Source: an uncultured Clostridia bacterium | GTDB taxonomy: Bacteria; Bacillota; Clostridia; Christensenellales; Aristaeellaceae | Length of the DNA: 64,000 nt | Assembly: GCA_934662505.1 (NCBI GenBank) | Contig: CAKUKE010000011.1 | Coordinates: 9,188-73,187, forward strand | Reading direction: 5' to 3' | In this document: in pieces, positions 61,220-64,000 of the stretch | Position numbering within the stretch: the stretch's first letter is position 1 | Layout of the letters: each line of letters begins with the position of its first letter | Notes under the pieces: generated by a model | The model's database searches: none | Told to the model about the DNA's origin: nothing | The model's input: only the letters and a program-made list of their open reading frames with translations | Made by a program: the position numbers and the translations under genes

Positions 61220-61729
61220 TTACCTTTTGACGACCTGGGAAAGCGTCACGGCCTCGCAGCCCCTGCTTTCATAGTAGGCCAGCATCTCCGGCAGCTTTTT
61301 TGGATCGTAGCTGGTAATGCAGTCCGACAGCACGTGCACGGTATAGCCGCTTCTCGCCATGTTGAAGCAGGTGGACTTGATGCAGGCCGTAGCATCCGCA
61401 CCGGCAATATAGCATTCCGTCACGCCTTTTTCCCTGATAAAAGCCGTAAACGCCTCGCTGGTCAGCGCATTGCTTTTTGTCTTTGTAAAAACATGGTCGG
61501 ATACGACTTTCATTTCCGGCACCAGCTCCGCGCCACGGGTGCCGGGCTTGAAGGTTCTTGTGCCCGCAGACAGGTTGTTGTGCCGGATATAAACGACCCA
61601 CCGCTCCGTTTGAACCGCCCAGTCAATGGCCGCATTGACGTTTTCCATGATCTCCCGGACGTTTTTCGTGATGTCATTTTGCAGGTCGATCACGACCAGC
61701 GCGCTGTTTTTCATTCCGTATTCCTCCAC
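61220..61729 (-). CDS. Isochorismatase family cysteine hydrolase
   Basis: The 169-residue protein has the triad D15 (VVIDLQND), K83 (FTKTKSN) and C116 (ATACIKST), so it is a catalytic member acting on an amide or ester such as nicotinamide, ureidoacrylate or a related compound. The in-frame ATG at 61714 is an alternative start. It lies in the cluster below tetR. Confidence 0.88.
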   Translation of the reverse strand: MEEYGMKNSALVVIDLQNDITKNVREIMENVNAAIDWAVQTERWVVYIRHNNLSAGTRTFKPGTRGAELVPEMKVVSDHVFTKTKSNALTSEAFTAFIREKGVTECYIAGADATACIKSTCFNMARSGYTVHVLSDCITSYDPKKLPEMLAYYESRGCEAVTLSQVVKR

Positions 61730-61783
61730 GCCCTTCAGACTTGCCGCGCGCCCTTCTGCTTCCGGCCCGGAAAGCGCCGACCC

Positions 61784-62530
61784 TTACACCTGCACGCCGG
61801 CAAGGGATAGAAACTTTTTATCCGACTGTATCGCATGGGTCACAAATTTCCCATCGCAAAACAGCGCGTAGGTCGTCACCGGGGCAGGCGCGTTCTGCGC
61901 GGTTTCCCTGTCGGTGATATGGATGGTTTTCAGAGGGATGCCGTGCTCCCGGGCGGCCTCGCACACCCTTGGCACCCAATAGCAGGTAAACGGGCACTGA
62001 TCGGTGTAGTAAAGGACGAAGCCCGTCTCGCTGATCGCCGGATGCCGGGCGCATTCTCTGAATTTCGGCGGCTCCGCGTTCGGCACAAGGGGCAAATACA
62101 TCAGGCTGATCCCGCAGTCGGACACATCCGAGACCCGAAAACCCTTATGAGTCAAAAACTTCGGTTCGGCAAGAAATTCCCGTTTTTTCCCTTCGGCGCA
62201 GAGAATGCAGAGCCCCTGCCTGCCCTGCGCCTTGGCGTCCCGGACGCACGCATTCAAAAGGTCATTGGCGTACCCATGCCCTTTCATGGCGCCGGCGATC
62301 CACAGGCAGTCGATGTAGAGATAGCCCTCCGCCTCGATGGGAACCCATGCGTTTTCTGCCGGGATGTATTCGATGAAGCACTTTCCGCGCTCCTCGCTGC
62401 GGTAAAAAACAAGTCCCTCGTCGAAACGGCGCTTGAGCCATTCCTTTTTGGCAAGGCTCTGCTTGCCGGACATCGCGCAGCAGATGTGTTCCTGATCGAT
62501 GTTTTCTCTGGTGATATGAATGTACTGCAT
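61784..62530 (-). CDS. YoaP-type N-acetyltransferase with C-terminal thioredoxin-like domain
   Basis: The 248-residue protein has an N-terminal GNAT domain (YLYIDCLWIAGAMKGHGYAN near 70-90) and a C-terminal YoaP domain with YTDQCPFTCYW near 185 and a thioredoxin-like pattern after it. In Bacillus yoaP is a stress-linked gene of unknown function. The ATG at 62530 follows AGGGGGG. Second gene behind tetR. Confidence 0.82.
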   Translation of the reverse strand: MQYIHITRENIDQEHICCAMSGKQSLAKKEWLKRRFDEGLVFYRSEERGKCFIEYIPAENAWVPIEAEGYLYIDCLWIAGAMKGHGYANDLLNACVRDAKAQGRQGLCILCAEGKKREFLAEPKFLTHKGFRVSDVSDCGISLMYLPLVPNAEPPKFRECARHPAISETGFVLYYTDQCPFTCYWVPRVCEAAREHGIPLKTIHITDRETAQNAPAPVTTYALFCDGKFVTHAIQSDKKFLSLAGVQV

Positions 62531-62599
62531 ACGTTTCCCCCCTGATCGTGTTTTTGTATCGCCCGCAGAAGGGACGGTCCGTTCATTTTCCATGGCTGT

Positions 62600-63172
62600 T
62601 CACGCCGTTTCGCCCTGCGCCGCCTGCACCGCGCCCCTGTATGCCTGCTCCAGATGGGAACGTATCGTCTCCTCGTCGTACTTCAGCGCGTTGTTGGCAA
62701 TGAGGCTCGCATACCCGTGGGCAAACAGAAAGACCGTCAGAAAGACCTTTTTTGTCTGCTCCCTGTCCATTCCCAGCGCGCCCTGCATCGCCGAAAGAAC
62801 AGGGCTCAGCTCCCCGGCGTCTATCAGTTCAGGCAGCGTCGCTCCGGAAAAATAATCCGACTGAAAAAGGAAACGGAACAGATGCGCCTCCTCCATGGCA
62901 AAGCGGATGTAATTCAGTCCGATGCCGAGCATAACACCCGCCTGGGGACTTTTCAGGCGCATCAGGTATTCCGAATGATAGCGGTCCGCCTCTGCATAGA
63001 CCTCCCGTTTCAGCGCCTCGATCGTCGCAAAATGGTACATGACGGGCTGCGTGGAGCAGTGCAGTCTTTCCGACACCGTCCGCGCGTTGACGTTCTCCGC
63101 CCCCGTTTCCCGGGCAATATCAAAGGCCGCCTGCAGGATCATTTCTTTTGTAACTTTTGCTTTCGCCGGCAT
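62600..63172 (-). CDS. TetR/AcrR family transcriptional repressor
   Basis: The 190-residue protein has the N-terminal helix-turn-helix (MILQAAFDIARETGAENVNA, then SERLHCSTQPVMYHF, about residues 11-48) and a helical ligand-binding domain. It begins 15 bp below an inverted-repeat operator lying at the transcription start of its own promoter, so it very likely represses itself and the four genes after it. Confidence 0.92.
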   Translation of the reverse strand: MPAKAKVTKEMILQAAFDIARETGAENVNARTVSERLHCSTQPVMYHFATIEALKREVYAEADRYHSEYLMRLKSPQAGVMLGIGLNYIRFAMEEAHLFRFLFQSDYFSGATLPELIDAGELSPVLSAMQGALGMDREQTKKVFLTVFLFAHGYASLIANNALKYDEETIRSHLEQAYRGAVQAAQGETA

Positions 63173-63187
63173 ATTTCTCCTTCTTCA

Positions 63188-63207
63188 TATATAACCAACG
63201 TTATATA
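63188..63207. promoter_or_regulatory. TetR operator, inverted repeat
   Basis: TATATAAC, 4-base spacer CAAC, GTTATATA: a perfect 8-bp inverted repeat. It lies just downstream of the -10 at 63216-63221, where a bound TetR dimer would block the polymerase. Confidence 0.85.
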
Positions 63208-63215
63208 TAATCGCA

Positions 63216-63244
63216 ATTATATTTCGGGCAGCAGGCTTTGTCAA
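63216..63244 (-). promoter_or_regulatory. Consensus sigma-A promoter of the tetR cluster
   Basis: On the minus strand TTGACA (63239-63244), 17 bp, TATAAT (63216-63221): a full consensus match. Confidence 0.93.
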
Positions 63245-63400
63245 GTCCCCGAACGCATTTTTTCCCGCCCGCCATCCCGGCGGCGCAGATGATTCCCCGA
63301 GCTCTTATGACAGGCCGGCGGGACGTACGGGGGGCTGTGCGGGAGTTGACCACATAACCCGATCGGCTCATGCCGATAAAAAAAAGCGGCAGACGGGCAT

Positions 63401-63724
63401 CTATCTTATTCTGGCCATGTAGTATTCATCCAGATACGCCCCGTCGACACAAACCGATTTTCGTTTGACGCCCTCTATTTCAAAGCCGCTTTTCAAATAC
63501 AGGCGCTTTGCGGCTTCATTCTCACAGATAACCGTTCATTCCAGACGGGTCATCTTCTTTTCCTCCGCCCAGGCATTCAATCTTTTGAAGAACGCTGTTC
63601 CAATTCCCTTACCGCGATAATCCCGCAAGATGCCCACAACAATATATGCCGAATGAGCGATGCGGTTAAGTCTGCCTCTTTGGGCAGAGATGCGGGTTTT
63701 TCTCGTCTGCTTCACTTTCCCCAA
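63401..63724 (-). pseudogene. Decayed GNAT acetyltransferase
   Basis: The frame RLNRIAHSAYIVVGILRDY, then RGKGIGTAFFKRL, ends at a TGA (63536-63538) after MTRLE. The same frame continues past it with TVICENEAAKRLYLKSGFEI and closes at 63401. GNAT enzymes have an uninterrupted sequence there, so one sense codon has become a stop. The N-terminal third is also missing; upstream sequence in this frame belongs to another fragment. Confidence 0.8.
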
Positions 63725-63920
63725 TAGGCTTTTGCCAGCTTAAGATTTTCTTCTTTGCTCAACGTTGCTTTAAAATACTTTGTAGCATCTCCAGCAAAAC
63801 AATTGCCCGCTACATTTCATTTAACAATGCAATATGTGGGTCGGCCAATTTCAGCAAAGCATTTTCCCCATTTTTTCCGCTTCTTCAATCAATTTAGAGA
63901 CATATAAACATCCTGACCCA
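63712..63920 (-). pseudogene. Remnant of an unidentified gene, several frameshifts
   Basis: Three short coding-like pieces in successive frames: GCLYVSKLIEEAEKMGK, then NALLKLADPHIALLNEM, then NCFAGDATKYFKATLSKEEN and LKLAKAYWGK before a stop at 63712. Together they read as the C-terminal part of one protein of unknown family, broken by at least two frameshifts. The DNA is AT-rich compared with the rest of the window. Confidence 0.55.
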
Positions 63921-63950
63921 GAAGGATAGACGGGTGTCCGTAAAACAGTT

Positions 63951-63984
63951 AATCCTCCGTATGGCTTAGACCATGCGGAGGATT
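63951..63984 (+). promoter_or_regulatory. Hairpin covering the ribosome binding site of the last gene
   Basis: AATCCTCCG-T-ATGG (63951-63964) pairs with CCAT-G-CGGAGGATT (63971-63984): 14 bp with one G-T wobble and a 6-base loop. The right arm contains the GGAGGA ribosome binding site (63977-63982). Confidence 0.8.
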
Positions 63985-63989
63985 TGTTT

Positions 63990-64000
63990 ATGTCTAATCT
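63990..64000 (+). CDS. Start of a plus-strand gene cut by the window edge
   Basis: ATG at 63990 stands 7 bp after GGAGGA. Only Met-Ser-Asn and part of the next codon are visible. The buried ribosome binding site is a feature of transposase genes, but the product cannot be identified. Confidence 0.5.

Noticed and set aside
63361..63390. ATCGGC/GCCGAT hairpin followed by a run of A on the plus strand as a terminator
   Set aside because: The run has the wrong polarity: on the minus strand the T-run comes before the stem, and on the plus strand it is A rather than T.
1..64000. tRNA, rRNA and known riboswitches
   Set aside because: None was recognised on either strand by eye; a covariance-model scan could still find a small RNA.

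Overview
The window is about 64 kb of GC-rich DNA from what is most likely an endospore-forming member of the Clostridia. The evidence is a sleB-ypeB germination pair, DUF4317, DUF1934 and DUF378 proteins, the Firmicutes order of the ribosomal superoperon with a KOW protein between map and infA, strong AGGAGG ribosome binding sites and good TTGACA/TATAAT promoters. The genus cannot be named from this. The last ~300 bp are AT-rich and unlike the rest.

Layout. (1) 1-14.2 kb, mostly housekeeping: a truncated DUF4317 gene, an ElaA-type acetyltransferase and a NUDIX hydrolase; on the minus strand sleB-ypeB and mtaB; on the plus strand an SGNH hydrolase, an aldo/keto reductase, lgt, a serine hydrolase, recX, an orphan membrane-anchored solute-binding protein, an aminotransferase and a DUF378 protein. 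(2) 14.5-31.5 kb, minus strand: an uninterrupted S10-spc-alpha superoperon from rpsJ to rplQ, including secY, adk, map, infA, rpmJ (37 codons) and rpoA. It has a promoter and a structured leader before rpsJ, a second promoter before rpsM, and hairpins in the secY-adk and rplN-rpsQ spacers. (3) 32.4-38.5 kb, minus strand: six uncharacterised genes for one soluble, two membrane and three exported proteins, the last an 874-residue repeat protein. (4) 38.7-46.6 kb: an uncharacterised radical SAM protein; addB without addA beside it and with a degenerate P-loop; and a DUF1538 membrane protein coupled to a tandem PII-like protein. (5) 46.9-57.6 kb, minus strand: a flavin reductase/BaiN/DUF1934/LOG operon, two acetyltransferases, a TldD/TldE pair, a vWA protein, a macro-domain protein and a frameshifted transglutaminase-like gene. 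(6) 57.7-63.2 kb: an ABC exporter half-transporter, then a five-gene minus-strand cluster (tetR, YoaP-type acetyltransferase, isochorismatase, cytidine deaminase, CPBP protease) behind a near-ideal promoter with an inverted-repeat operator. (7) 63.4-64 kb: a decayed acetyltransferase, a second decayed coding fragment, and the start of a plus-strand gene whose ribosome binding site is buried in a hairpin.

The least explained elements are the DUF1538/tandem-PII pair, which looks like a transporter with its own PII-type regulator; the six-gene envelope cluster; and intergenic repeats that differ in core sequence from place to place but recur with a period of about 60 bp (or 31 bp) in at least five gene-free spacers.

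All calls come from reading the sequence; no database search was run.
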